Positions 31,039 to 38,100 of a stretch of DNA of 38,100 nt are shown piece after piece. Position 1 is the first letter of the stretch. Each line of letters starts with the position of its first letter. The notes under the pieces are model-generated. The model was not told the DNA's origin. It saw nothing but the letters and a program-made list of their open reading frames with translations, and ran no database searches. The stretch comes from CAYTEH01 sp964436765 (lineage in GTDB: Bacteria; Patescibacteriota; Gracilibacteria; Peribacterales; Peribacteraceae): positions 1-38,100 of the forward strand of contig CAYTEH010000011.1 in assembly GCA_964436765.1 (NCBI GenBank), written 5' to 3'. A program made the translations under genes and the position numbers.

Positions 31039-31557
31039 ATGAAAAAGCAATTTGCAACGATGCTCGCCATGGTCGCCATCCTGCTTCCGGCCTGTACACC
31101 CGCGGAGCCCGTTCCCGGCGAGAGTGCATCGAGCGAGGAGGCGCAGAACATCGACCTGACGGAGAGCAGCAGCGCTGCCGGCATGGCAGAGTCTTCCGGT
31201 GCTGCATCGGAGCAGGCCGCATCGGCCAAGGCATCCGCTCCCACAGTTTCGAGCAAATCGCCCACGACGCCCTCCGCGGACGGCCGCACGATCCTCATGA
31301 CCGTCACCAACTTCAAGTTTGAGCCCTCGAAGATCACGATCAAGAAAGGCGAGAAGATCAAGCTGCAGGTCACGGGCGTGGAAGGCACGCATGGCCTGGC
31401 CATTCCCGATCTGGGCGTGAACGTGTCGGTGGCACCGGGGCAGACGGTGACGATCGATATCCCCACCACCAAGACCGGCACGTTCTCGTTCTTCTGCTCC
31501 ATCCCGTGCGGGTCCGGGCACCGCGACATGCGGGGGACGATTGTGATTGAGGAGTGA
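31039..31557 (+). CDS. Lipoprotein cupredoxin with a CuA-type site
   Basis: A 172-aa protein. Lipoprotein signal MKKQFATMLAMVAILLPAC (Cys about 19), a Ser/Ala/Glu-rich linker to about residue 80, then a cupredoxin fold (TNFKFEPSKITIKKGEKIKLQ, TVTIDIP). The metal ligands visible are His in GTHGLAI and CSIPCGSGHRDM, spaced C-x3-C-x3-H-x2-M exactly as in the binuclear CuA site of cytochrome oxidase subunit II or nitrous-oxide reductase. No oxidase genes are nearby, so electron transfer or copper handling at the outer face is inferred. It is 31 nt upstream of the His-rich partner, with an AAAAGAG simple repeat between. Confidence 0.85.
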   Translation: MKKQFATMLAMVAILLPACTPAEPVPGESASSEEAQNIDLTESSSAAGMAESSGAASEQAASAKASAPTVSSKSPTTPSADGRTILMTVTNFKFEPSKITIKKGEKIKLQVTGVEGTHGLAIPDLGVNVSVAPGQTVTIDIPTTKTGTFSFFCSIPCGSGHRDMRGTIVIEE

Positions 31558-31588
31558 AAAGAGAAAAGAGAAAAGTAGCCATTCACGC

Positions 31589-32233
31589 ATGAAGAAATTC
31601 GTCCTGATCACCGGCATTCTCGCGGTTGCGGCGCTTGCCGGCTACGGCGGGTACTATGGGTACCTGCGCTTCGCGCCGCATCCGAATCCCGACCCGAATC
31701 ACACGCACGCCGATTTCGCCCTGTGGGTACATGGGAAGCAGCTGGATTTTTCGGATCCGAAATACATGTCGGGTCTCTCGATCGACACGGGCAGCCATCC
31801 CACCGACGGGCTCCGGAAGTTCCTGCACCTGCATGACGGCAACGGGCACGTGATCCACAGGCACAAGCCCGGAATGACGCTGCAGGACTTCTTCCTCTCG
31901 CTTGGTATCCAGGTGACCAAAGACGGGCTGAACGCGTGCATCGAGACGCCGGATCTTTCAAAGACGTGCGAAAACGAAGCAGAACACCGCAACTGGGTGA
32001 TGGTCGTGAACGGGGAGACGAAGCCGCTCGATGCCGAGTACGTGTTTGCCGACGGTGACAAAATCCTCATCGTACTGCCGAAGGAGGTGCAATCCGATGA
32101 ACTGCCCGAGGTGTGGGCGCACTGGGCCGCGATGACGGACGATGCCTGCAAGTATTCGAAGACCTGCCCCTGGAGAGGAGCGCCGCCCACCGAGAACTGC
32201 ATCGCGGATCCGGAGGTGCCCTGCACGATGTAA
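31589..32233 (+). CDS. Membrane-anchored His-rich HTHADF protein
   Basis: A 214-aa protein with an N-terminal anchor (about 5-25) and a His-rich motif: HTHADFALWVHG (about 37-48) and LHLHDGNGHVIHRHKPGMTL (about 79-98). Four Cys occur in the C-terminal tail. The pattern is familiar from CPR and archaeal proteins near cupredoxins and looks like a metal site. The exact reaction is unknown. A paired copper-binding role with the upstream cupredoxin is inference. Confidence 0.75.
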   Translation: MKKFVLITGILAVAALAGYGGYYGYLRFAPHPNPDPNHTHADFALWVHGKQLDFSDPKYMSGLSIDTGSHPTDGLRKFLHLHDGNGHVIHRHKPGMTLQDFFLSLGIQVTKDGLNACIETPDLSKTCENEAEHRNWVMVVNGETKPLDAEYVFADGDKILIVLPKEVQSDELPEVWAHWAAMTDDACKYSKTCPWRGAPPTENCIADPEVPCTM

Positions 32234-32245
32234 TGCGCGGGCGGT

Positions 32246-32815
32246 TCAGTCGTCATCATCAATCCTGCCACGCTCGGGATCCAGGATGTAATGGGTGTGA
32301 TCCTGGGTTGCTTCGCCTTTGATCAGTTCACGCAGGTCCCGGTCTTCCATCGCAAGCAGGTTGCGTGGTGCAAACCCCCGCTGCAGCTGCAGCGAGATGC
32401 TCGTGCGCTGCCCGCCGAGTCCGATCGAATCGATGAGGGGATACAGGCGCAACGCGACCTCGGTCTGCAGGCGGTGCACAAGCTGCTGCACCATTGTGTC
32501 CAGTTGCGTACCCGGCATTTCGGCGAATCGCTCCGCATTCTGTGCCAGCGATAGCCGTTCGGCAATTTCCGTGGTCCACGCCCCCAGGCACTGTTTCAGC
32601 AGGATCTGCTCGACGCGGTCCAGTGCGGTTTGTTCGTCGGAGACGGGACTGTTGATGGTGAGAGGTTCTGGCAGCAATGTGGCGTGCTGGTTCATGGGGA
32701 GAGGCAGAAGTGCAGGGATAGAGTGCACTGCCCAGGCCGGTTCGTCGCCGGTTGGAGCATCCAATGCGGATTGATGTTCTATATTTGGCTTCCACAAGAC
32801 AAAATATTGATGCAT
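32246..32815 (-). CDS. Hypothetical protein, 189 aa
   Basis: Starts MHQYFVLWKP and ends in an acidic GRIDDDD tail. Two helical blocks (about 60-125) contain LDRVEQILLKQCLGAWTTEIAERL and a Gln-rich segment (MVQQLVHRLQTEV). No signal peptide and no family recognised. The terminator at 32836-32863 lies just upstream, so the gene needs its own promoter, which is not evident. Confidence 0.6.
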   Translation of the reverse strand: MHQYFVLWKPNIEHQSALDAPTGDEPAWAVHSIPALLPLPMNQHATLLPEPLTINSPVSDEQTALDRVEQILLKQCLGAWTTEIAERLSLAQNAERFAEMPGTQLDTMVQQLVHRLQTEVALRLYPLIDSIGLGGQRTSISLQLQRGFAPRNLLAMEDRDLRELIKGEATQDHTHYILDPERGRIDDDD

Positions 32816-32835
32816 GCGTAGCGCGTTTTCGTCAT

Positions 32836-32863
32836 CAAAAAAACCGCCCCGTGCGGGGCGGTT
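32836..32863 (-). terminator. Rho-independent terminator (minus strand)
   Basis: AACCGCCCC-gtgc-GGGGCGGTT (32842-32863) with the A-run 32837-32843 serving as the minus-strand T-run. Confidence 0.88.
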
Positions 32864-32879
32864 CTGTAATGGCATAGGC

Positions 32880-33092
32880 TCACATTTCCCGGATTCCCAA
32901 GCTTTCAAGGTACCGATGCATATCCATATTGATTGCCCCCTCATTGTCATCGTGATCAGTCGAATCGTTATCCAGGAATGCTTGCCTAACAGCAGCTATG
33001 TCTGTGCCTATGCGATGTGTGACGCTGGAGAACGTCGAAGGCTGCGTGACTCTTTCTGCGGTGGTCGGAATATTGGGGGTGTTGGGACCCAT
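32880..33092 (-). CDS. Hypothetical small protein, 70 aa
   Basis: Begins MGPNTPNIPT; acidic central part (DNDSTDHDDNEG). Its TGA lies 17 nt before a strong terminator on the same strand, which supports a real gene. Function unknown. Its N-terminal MxPNT pattern is shared with the small frame upstream (33144-33317). Confidence 0.5.
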   Translation of the reverse strand: MGPNTPNIPTTAERVTQPSTFSSVTHRIGTDIAAVRQAFLDNDSTDHDDNEGAINMDMHRYLESLGIREM

Positions 33093-33143
33093 AGAGCGGT
33101 TGTGGGGGAAATAAATGGAATTACAGGCGCGGAGTGATGCCGG

Positions 33144-33317
33144 TTATCCCTGCGGGCGGATGTAAAAATTGCTACCGAAGAACATTTCACCGATACGTTC
33201 ATCGACCATCATCTGGCTGATCGTGCGTGCAAGTGTCCCGTCATCATTGCCTGGTCCTTCGATGCCTTGCAGCGGCTCTTGCACGTCTTCAGCGTCCGGT
33301 TTCGTGTTGGGCGTCAT
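33144..33317 (-). CDS. Hypothetical small protein, 57 aa
   Basis: Begins MTPNTKPDAE and contains LARTISQMMVDERIGEMFF. Codirectional with 32880-33092, so possibly one transcript ending at the terminator. The upstream in-frame extension to 33473 is thought non-coding because it runs into the ppc promoter region. Low certainty. Confidence 0.4.
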   Translation of the reverse strand: MTPNTKPDAEDVQEPLQGIEGPGNDDGTLARTISQMMVDERIGEMFFGSNFYIRPQG

Positions 33318-33471
33318 GAGCAGAAAATAAAGTGGCCCATCATTGTCCGGCGTCGGTTTTTTTGCTTCACAGGCGCGTTCCGAAGTGAAGAAACGTGTAT
33401 TTTTTCTCTTTCCATAGCCGAAGAAACAGGGCGATCGAACTTCATTCCCAAACGTGGTCGTACTCTCTACC

Positions 33472-35025
33472 ATGCTGCGTTACACTCGCCTCGTGACTTG
33501 GCCACCCACAACGATGGCGACGCAGCACCCCGATAACGCGGGGAAGCCCTGGTGGGGCCACAAGCCTTTCATCAACACGCACGAGGAGATCGAGGAGCTG
33601 CTGACGCTCTTCAAAGAGCTTCCCATCGACGAATACATGTGGGATTGGGAGGGGAAGTACGTGGACGAGTCGGTGGGAGAGAAGCTCTACTCCAGGGCTC
33701 ATGATTTCTTCATGAGCAACCCGCTCGGGAAGGACCTCCACCTGACCTACCGCATCCCGGCCTTCGATGGCGAGAAGATGCACCGGATGGCGAGAGCGAT
33801 GATGAACGTCCTCGCGCTGGCGGATTTTGCGCGCGATATCGGCATAGGGGACCCGCCGGTGACCGAGATGTTTTTGCCGCTCACGACAAGCGCGGATCAG
33901 CCGATGAAAGTGCGCAGCACCTTCAAAGACGTTGCCGGCTACCACCGGGCTGTTTTTCATCGGGACGGAGGAGGGGAAGACCTCTCGGGTGTCTTCGAAG
34001 TGACACCGCTCGTGGAGGACGTCGAGTCACTCTTCACCATCGACAGGATCCTGCGCCCGTACTGGGAGTCGCTCCGCCGGGAGCGGGGGAAGGCGCTCGC
34101 GAAGCGCGGTCAGCGCATCTTTATGGCCCGTTCCGACCCCGCGATGAACGCCGGCATCGTCCCGGCGGTTCTCGCGATCAAAGCCGCGCTCAGTACCGTC
34201 CATGACCTCGGCGAGGAGCTCGGGTTCCCGGTGCATCCCGTCATCGGCACGGGCAGCCTGCCCTTCCGCGGCAGCGTGAACCCCACGTACACCGATACCT
34301 TCCTGCCGCAGTACGCGGGCGTGCGCACGTATAGCATCCAGAGCGCGTTCCGGTACGACTATCCCAAAGAACAGGTCGCAGCCGCGCTTGCGGAGATGAA
34401 GAAGCGCGTGCCGTCCCTCCAGCCCGTCCCCGTGACCCAGGAGGATGCGAAGGCACTGCGGGGACTCTCGGACGTATTCTCGGCGCACTGGAAGTCCACC
34501 ATCGAGGCGCTGGCGCCCTTTATCAACGACGTGGTGCAGTACGTGCCGCCCCGGCGCGAACGCGTGCAGCACATCGGGCTGTTCGGGTACAGCCGCGGGG
34601 TGGGGACAGTGAAGCTCCCGCGCGCCATCGGCTTCACGGCGGCGTTCTATACGCTCGGCGTTCCGCCCGAGTTCATCACGACGGGCAGAGGACTCAAAGA
34701 GGCGAAGAAGCGGGGTCTGTTGCCGCTCCTCCAGACATTCTACCCCGCGCTCACCGAAGATCTGCGGCATGCCGGCAAATACTTCAACGAAGAGAACCTG
34801 AAGCTGCTCAGTGAGGCGTCGCCCGCGTGGGCACCCATTCTGGAGGACGTCGCCGGCATCCGCGAGGTACTCGGCATCGAGCTTGGGCCCGAGAAGCCGC
34901 ACCACATGATCCACCGGAACCTCACTTCCACCATCCATCATCGGCTGCGGGAGACGGAGCGGGATGCGGATGCGCTGACGAGGGATACGGTGGAGGCGGG
35001 GGTTGTGAGGAGGAGTCTGGGGTGA
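33472..35025 (+). CDS. ppcA: Archaeal-type phosphoenolpyruvate carboxylase
   Basis: A 517-aa enzyme, matching the archaeal-type PEPC (about 500 aa) rather than the 880-970 aa bacterial enzyme. Family signatures: MATQHPDN near the N-terminus, DEYMWDWEGKYVDESV, LGKDLHLTYRIP, RQRIFMARSDPAMNAG-like catalytic stretch, GTGSLPFRG, and FGYSRGVG. It makes oxaloacetate from PEP and bicarbonate. It is rare in bacteria and suggests horizontal acquisition. Start uncertain: 33472 (MLRYTRL) or 33514 (MATQHPDN). The final TGA is the first bases of the third nested hairpin element. Confidence 0.9.
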   Translation: MLRYTRLVTWPPTTMATQHPDNAGKPWWGHKPFINTHEEIEELLTLFKELPIDEYMWDWEGKYVDESVGEKLYSRAHDFFMSNPLGKDLHLTYRIPAFDGEKMHRMARAMMNVLALADFARDIGIGDPPVTEMFLPLTTSADQPMKVRSTFKDVAGYHRAVFHRDGGGEDLSGVFEVTPLVEDVESLFTIDRILRPYWESLRRERGKALAKRGQRIFMARSDPAMNAGIVPAVLAIKAALSTVHDLGEELGFPVHPVIGTGSLPFRGSVNPTYTDTFLPQYAGVRTYSIQSAFRYDYPKEQVAAALAEMKKRVPSLQPVPVTQEDAKALRGLSDVFSAHWKSTIEALAPFINDVVQYVPPRRERVQHIGLFGYSRGVGTVKLPRAIGFTAAFYTLGVPPEFITTGRGLKEAKKRGLLPLLQTFYPALTEDLRHAGKYFNEENLKLLSEASPAWAPILEDVAGIREVLGIELGPEKPHHMIHRNLTSTIHHRLRETERDADALTRDTVEAGVVRRSLG

Positions 35026-35238
35026 TCCCTCGTACGCTCGTTGCTCTGCAACGAGCTACTCGGGATGACAATGCCCTTGTTTTCAGGTGGCCTCGATACG
35101 GTCGTCGGCCCAGGCCGACGACCGCCCGGCAAAGCCGGGCAAGAAACCCCGGAGGGGTTTCGTATCGAGGCCTCTTGTGCGTCATCATGCCCTGTCATCC
35201 CGAGTAGAAAGCCGCGGAGCGGATTTCGTACGAGGGAT
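35024..35238 (+). repeat. Nested multi-hairpin element, copy 3
   Basis: Left arm GATCCCTCGTACG-[CTCGTTGC-tct-GCAACGAG]-CTACTCGGGATGACA, right arm TGTCATCCCGAGTAG-[AAAGCCGCGGAGCGGATTT]-CGTACGAGGGAT. The inner pair GGCCTCGATACG/CGTATCGAGGCC encloses GTCGTCGGCC/GGCCGACGAC, GCCCGGC/GCCGGGC and GAAACCCC/GGGGTTTC, the modules of copy 1 in reverse order. It overlaps the ppc stop codon. Confidence 0.88.
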
Positions 35239-35259
35239 GTTCAGGTACAGTAAATTTGC

Positions 35260-35265
35260 TAAACT
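35260..35265 (+). promoter_or_regulatory. grpE -10 box
   Basis: GC-TAAACT (35260-35265), 7 nt before the ATG at 35273. No clear -35. It again implies a leaderless mRNA. Confidence 0.45.
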
Positions 35266-35272
35266 TCTCTTG

Positions 35273-35812
35273 ATGGAAGCCTCAAAGAAAGCATCGGCGG
35301 GCGGCGCGCAGGATCCGCAGAAAGATGCGGCGAAGCCCGGTCAGGAGGCGGCGAAGATCGCTGCGCTCGAGGCCGAGGTGACGGCGCTCAAGGACCAGGT
35401 GGCGCGGCTGACGGACCTGGCCGCTCGGGCGCAGGCCGATTTGCAGAATGCGAAAACACGCATGCAGAAGGACGGCGACGAAGTGCGCAAGTACGCCACC
35501 GAGGTCGTCATCAAGCGGCTGCTTCCGGTGATCGATAACTTCCAGCGGGGTTTCGGGCATCTGCCCAAGGAACTCGCGGGGAACGACTGGGTCAAAGGCA
35601 TCACGGCCATCGAGATGTCATTGATGAAGGAGCTGAGCGATATGGGCCTCAAGCGCATGGAATCGAAGGGCCAGCAGGTGGATACCGCAAGGCATGAAGT
35701 GATCACCATGGGGCCGGGCAAAGAGGGCGAGATCGTCGAAGTCTTCGAGGAAGGATATGAGCTCAATGGCAAAGTGATCAGGCCTGCGAAGGTCAAAGTG
35801 GGGGGAGGGTAG
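35273..35812 (+). CDS. grpE: GrpE nucleotide-exchange factor
   Basis: A 179-aa protein. Long N-terminal coiled coil (about 20-75, EAAKIAALEAEVTALKDQVARL), then the GrpE core: LLPVIDNFQRGF, GITAIEMSLMKELSDMGLKRM and the beta-wing (VFEEGYELNGKVIRPAKVKV). It releases ADP from DnaK. dnaK and dnaJ are not in the window. The frame extends upstream through the nested repeat, but that part is repeat DNA; MEASKKAS is the likely start. Confidence 0.93.
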   Translation: MEASKKASAGGAQDPQKDAAKPGQEAAKIAALEAEVTALKDQVARLTDLAARAQADLQNAKTRMQKDGDEVRKYATEVVIKRLLPVIDNFQRGFGHLPKELAGNDWVKGITAIEMSLMKELSDMGLKRMESKGQQVDTARHEVITMGPGKEGEIVEVFEEGYELNGKVIRPAKVKVGGG

Positions 35813-35860
35813 GATGACACGCCTACGCACTTTTTAAACATTTTACCTTTCTCCTCGAAC

Positions 35861-35883
35861 CCTTCGACAGGCTCAGGGTGACA
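35861..35883 (+). repeat. Dispersed CCTTCGAC...GCTCAGGGTGACA repeat
   Basis: Same family as 27299-27322. It supplies the last codons and the TGA stop of murD on the minus strand. Confidence 0.75.
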
Positions 35884-37201
35884 AAGATGTGGAATCAGCG
35901 ATCGCTTTTGCGAAGCGCTCGCCTTTTTCTTCGAAGTTTTTGAACATGCCGTAGCTCGGGGATGCGGTCGAGAGCAAACAGATCATGCCTTTCTCCGTAT
36001 GCTCCTTCGCGATCGTCACGGCCTTTTCCATATCGGCTGCGTCGTAGAGGGCTACCCACTGCTCGGGGCTCGAGGTCTGCGCCATGGCGTTGATGATTGC
36101 TTCGTGGATGCGGGGCCCGCTTCCGGGGAACAGGATCACGTGTTTGACGGAGGAGCCCACGAGGCGTTTGCCGAGGGCCGCGAAGTCGTTCCCGCGGTCC
36201 TGGCCGCCCAGGATAATGGTCTGCACGCGGTCACCGAGAGCGTCCAGCGCGGCGATGGTCGATTCGGGGGTCGTCGAGATCGCATCGTCGATCCATTCGA
36301 TGCCGTGGTGCACCCCGAGCGACTGGAGCCGGTGCGGGAGGCCCCGGAAGGTCTTGATGACGTCGAGGCAGGTATCGTGCGTCACTCCCAAATGCCGTGC
36401 GACTTTGTATGCGCCTGCGATATTTGATCGGTTATGTTCGCCGAGGAGCTTGGTTTTGAAGATCGGCACGGGGCACTCATCTGCGGAGAAGGGGACGCGC
36501 GTTCCGTGGCTTTCTGCTGCGATCTCTTTGGCGCCATCCGAGAGTCCGTTGAAGAAGACGATATCGTCTTTCCCCTGGAACCGTGCCACGTGCTTCTTCG
36601 CTTCTTTGTAGGCCTCGAGCGATCCATGGTAATTGAGGTGCTCGGGGAAGAAACTTGTGACGACTGCGACTTGGGGACTCGTCGTCAGGTCCATGAGCTG
36701 ATAGCTGCTCATCTCGAGTACAAAGATGACGCCCGGCTTCGCCTGATCGATGTACTCGATGGAGGGTTTCCCGATGTTGCCGATCAAAAACGCATTCTTG
36801 CCGCCCGCCTTCAGTAATTCACAGATCAGCGTCGACGTCGTGCTCTTGCCCTTCGAGCCCGTGATGCCGATGACGAGCGCGCCCGTGCCTTTGACGGAGT
36901 CGAGGAAGATCTGCGTCGATGAAGTCAGTTTCGATCCCAGTGACCGGAGCTCGTCATTCGGTGGAATGCCCGGGGATTTGATGATGACGTCGAAGGTGGA
37001 GAGGGGATCGAGATATTTTTTCATGTTTCCAACGAGTCGCCCACGTTCATAATGAGCCACAAGCTGCAGATCCGGATATTTGTCGGCAACCGTGAACGAG
37101 TAGTCGATGCCGCTTTTCTTGATCGCCTTTTCCACCGCCTGCCCCTCGCGCCCGTACCCGAGCATGAGGATCTTTTTGCCGTCGAGGTCCTGGATGCGCA
37201 T
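35873..37201 (-). CDS. murD: MurD-type Mur ligase (UDP-MurNAc-L-Ala:glutamate ligase)
   Basis: A 442-aa protein. N-terminal Rossmann-like LMLGYGREGQAVEKA, SPGIPPND, ATP loop ITGSKGKSTTS (about 113-123), LEMSSYQL, SFFPEHLNYHGS, LLGEHNRSNIAGA, GLPHRL, DDAISTTPES and GGQDRGND. It is immediately downstream of murL, the arrangement known for MurD2-MurL, where L-Glu is added and then epimerised to D-Glu. The ligase is thus probably L-Glu specific (inference from context). The C-terminal STSLSP and stop come from repeat DNA. Confidence 0.92.
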   Translation of the reverse strand: MRIQDLDGKKILMLGYGREGQAVEKAIKKSGIDYSFTVADKYPDLQLVAHYERGRLVGNMKKYLDPLSTFDVIIKSPGIPPNDELRSLGSKLTSSTQIFLDSVKGTGALVIGITGSKGKSTTSTLICELLKAGGKNAFLIGNIGKPSIEYIDQAKPGVIFVLEMSSYQLMDLTTSPQVAVVTSFFPEHLNYHGSLEAYKEAKKHVARFQGKDDIVFFNGLSDGAKEIAAESHGTRVPFSADECPVPIFKTKLLGEHNRSNIAGAYKVARHLGVTHDTCLDVIKTFRGLPHRLQSLGVHHGIEWIDDAISTTPESTIAALDALGDRVQTIILGGQDRGNDFAALGKRLVGSSVKHVILFPGSGPRIHEAIINAMAQTSSPEQWVALYDAADMEKAVTIAKEHTEKGMICLLSTASPSYGMFKNFEEKGERFAKAIADSTSLSP

Positions 37202-37242
37202 GAAAGAAAAACAAACGGAGCGGGCATTCTTGCCCGCGGCAG

Positions 37243-38100
37243 TCAGGGCAGTGCCGATACGAACTGATCCGGAATCACATGCTCCTCCACCGGCGTCAGC
37301 ATCGCGTGCACGAGCGCCTCGCCGTTGGGTTTCTTCGGCAGCACCTTCTCCACGAACAGCTTCATCGCAGCCGTGTCTTCCAGGTCACCGCGCTTGTGGG
37401 CCAGATGGAAGGCCGCTGCCGTCTCCTCCGGCGTGCCCACGCACTCGAAGGGCTTGGAGCCTTCCAGGCCCAGGAGTTCAGCGTAGTACGTCTGTAGTTC
37501 GGGAACATCGAAGAGGTTTGCGCCGAAGATCTCGAGCAGCGTCTGCTTGGGAAGGAACGCTGCCATCAGCGTGAACGCAAAGGCACACTTGGGGCAATTT
37601 CCACACCACCGCTCGTTGCCCTTCACTGATGCCCTGCCCTTCGGTTTGGCAAGGATCGTCCAGTTCTTGTTGCAGCTGGTGAACTGGCGGAAGTACTGGG
37701 GGAATTGCGTGAGGAGCTTCGCGATGTGCAGTTCGCTCAAGGGTCTGAGCATGCTGAAGTAGTCGACGTCCGCGGTCACGAATTCCTTCAGATACGCCTG
37801 GAATGCACGCTCGAACTCCAGCGACTTGCTCCACTGGTGGTTGATCTTCTTGCCGTGGAATTCCAGGTTCCCTTCGCTCGCGCTCCGCTCGCTGCTCATC
37901 GCCACCGCATCGAAGCCGTAGAGGACCGAGAGGACCACCGTGACGGCGGAGAGGTATGCGGTGATGGGCACGTGGCCGTTGAGGGCGCCGTACTCGTTCA
38001 GTTCGAAGAGCTTGGAGGAAAGTGCGCGCTTGACGTTGATGATGGGGAGCCCGGCGATCCCCGCGAGCTCATCGATGAATGGGTGCTTGCCCATGCGGAA
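37243..38100 (-). CDS. murL: MurL-like UDP-MurNAc-L-Ala-L-Glu epimerase (N-terminus beyond window)
   Basis: 285 codons are visible; the frame remains open at the window edge, so the N-terminal part is missing. Segments pointing to MurL: ELNEYGALNGHVPITAY, MSSERSASEGN, INHQWSKSLEFE and ERWCGNCPKCAFAF. MurL epimerises the terminal L-Glu of UDP-MurNAc-L-Ala-L-Glu, replacing the need for glutamate racemase. The neighbouring murD, 41 nt downstream, strengthens the call. Family recognition is from motif memory. Confidence 0.78.
   Translation of the reverse strand, partial: FRMGKHPFIDELAGIAGLPIINVKRALSSKLFELNEYGALNGHVPITAYLSAVTVVLSVLYGFDAVAMSSERSASEGNLEFHGKKINHQWSKSLEFERAFQAYLKEFVTADVDYFSMLRPLSELHIAKLLTQFPQYFRQFTSCNKNWTILAKPKGRASVKGNERWCGNCPKCAFAFTLMAAFLPKQTLLEIFGANLFDVPELQTYYAELLGLEGSKPFECVGTPEETAAAFHLAHKRGDLEDTAAMKLFVEKVLPKKPNGEALVHAMLTPVEEHVIPDQFVSALP

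Noticed and set aside
35087..35272. N-terminal extension of GrpE
   Set aside because: Encoded by the nested repeat element; GrpE homology and the -10 box support the start at 35273.

Overview
The window looks like a chromosome segment from a Patescibacteria/CPR bacterium, most likely of the Peregrinibacteria/Peribacteria type. This is an inference from content: VirB4 and VirB2/TrbC-like pilin hairpins without a complete type IV secretion locus, a MurL-MurD pair, a membrane-anchored MurF, a His-rich HTHADF protein beside a cupredoxin, many secreted Cys-, Ser- or Asp-rich proteins, single tRNA genes and dense short repeats. UGA is used as a stop codon, so the recoding seen in Gracilibacteria and Absconditabacteria does not apply. 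GC is high apart from short AT-rich promoter regions.

Layout. 1-2.4 kb: tRNA-Lys, tatD, a small gene, tRNA-Arg, a membrane protein and two tRNA-Gly genes. 2.6-4.7 kb: three translationally coupled genes for pilin-like proteins, the first with a cysteine-rich ectodomain. 4.8-9.8 kb: translation and RNA housekeeping (metG, a Pur-alpha-like protein, fmt, rbfA, nrnA). 10-13.2 kb (minus): virB4 and a coiled-coil lipoprotein. 13.5-16.9 kb: argS and an SH3b lipoprotein with a degenerate polysaccharide deacetylase domain. 17.6-19.1 kb: a DUF1704/MATCAP-type putative metallopeptidase. 19-23 kb (minus): murF-like, DegT-type aminotransferase and FemAB-type transferase, probably a cell-wall operon. 23.1-29.5 kb: an Asp/Cys repeat surface protein, a transmembrane Ser/Thr kinase, an alpha/beta hydrolase and small envelope proteins. 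29.9-33.3 kb: tRNA-Met, a DoxX-like protein, a CuA-type cupredoxin with a His-rich partner, and small unknowns. 33.5-38.1 kb: archaeal-type PEP carboxylase, grpE, murD and a partial murL.

The most unusual signals lie outside the gene products. (1) Three copies of a roughly 200-bp nested multi-hairpin element sit at or within a few bases of stop codons. (2) Two tRNA genes are each preceded, about 90-105 nt upstream, by a copy of their own first 19 nt. Both copies break exactly at the D-loop GG and continue into a GC-rich hairpin. (3) Short palindromic or simple-sequence repeats are inserted in frame in argS, murF, fmt and femAB. (4) Many genes have a recognisable -35/-10 promoter whose -10 box lies only 4-12 nt from the start codon, implying leaderless or near-leaderless mRNAs; only two genes show a strong Shine-Dalgarno. 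(5) A surface protein contains two perfectly identical 327-bp tandem units.

The envelope genes fit one another: MurL/MurD/MurF build the peptidoglycan precursor, FemAB may branch it, SH3b proteins may bind it, and VirB4 with the VirB2-like proteins may drive a pilus or attachment/uptake apparatus.
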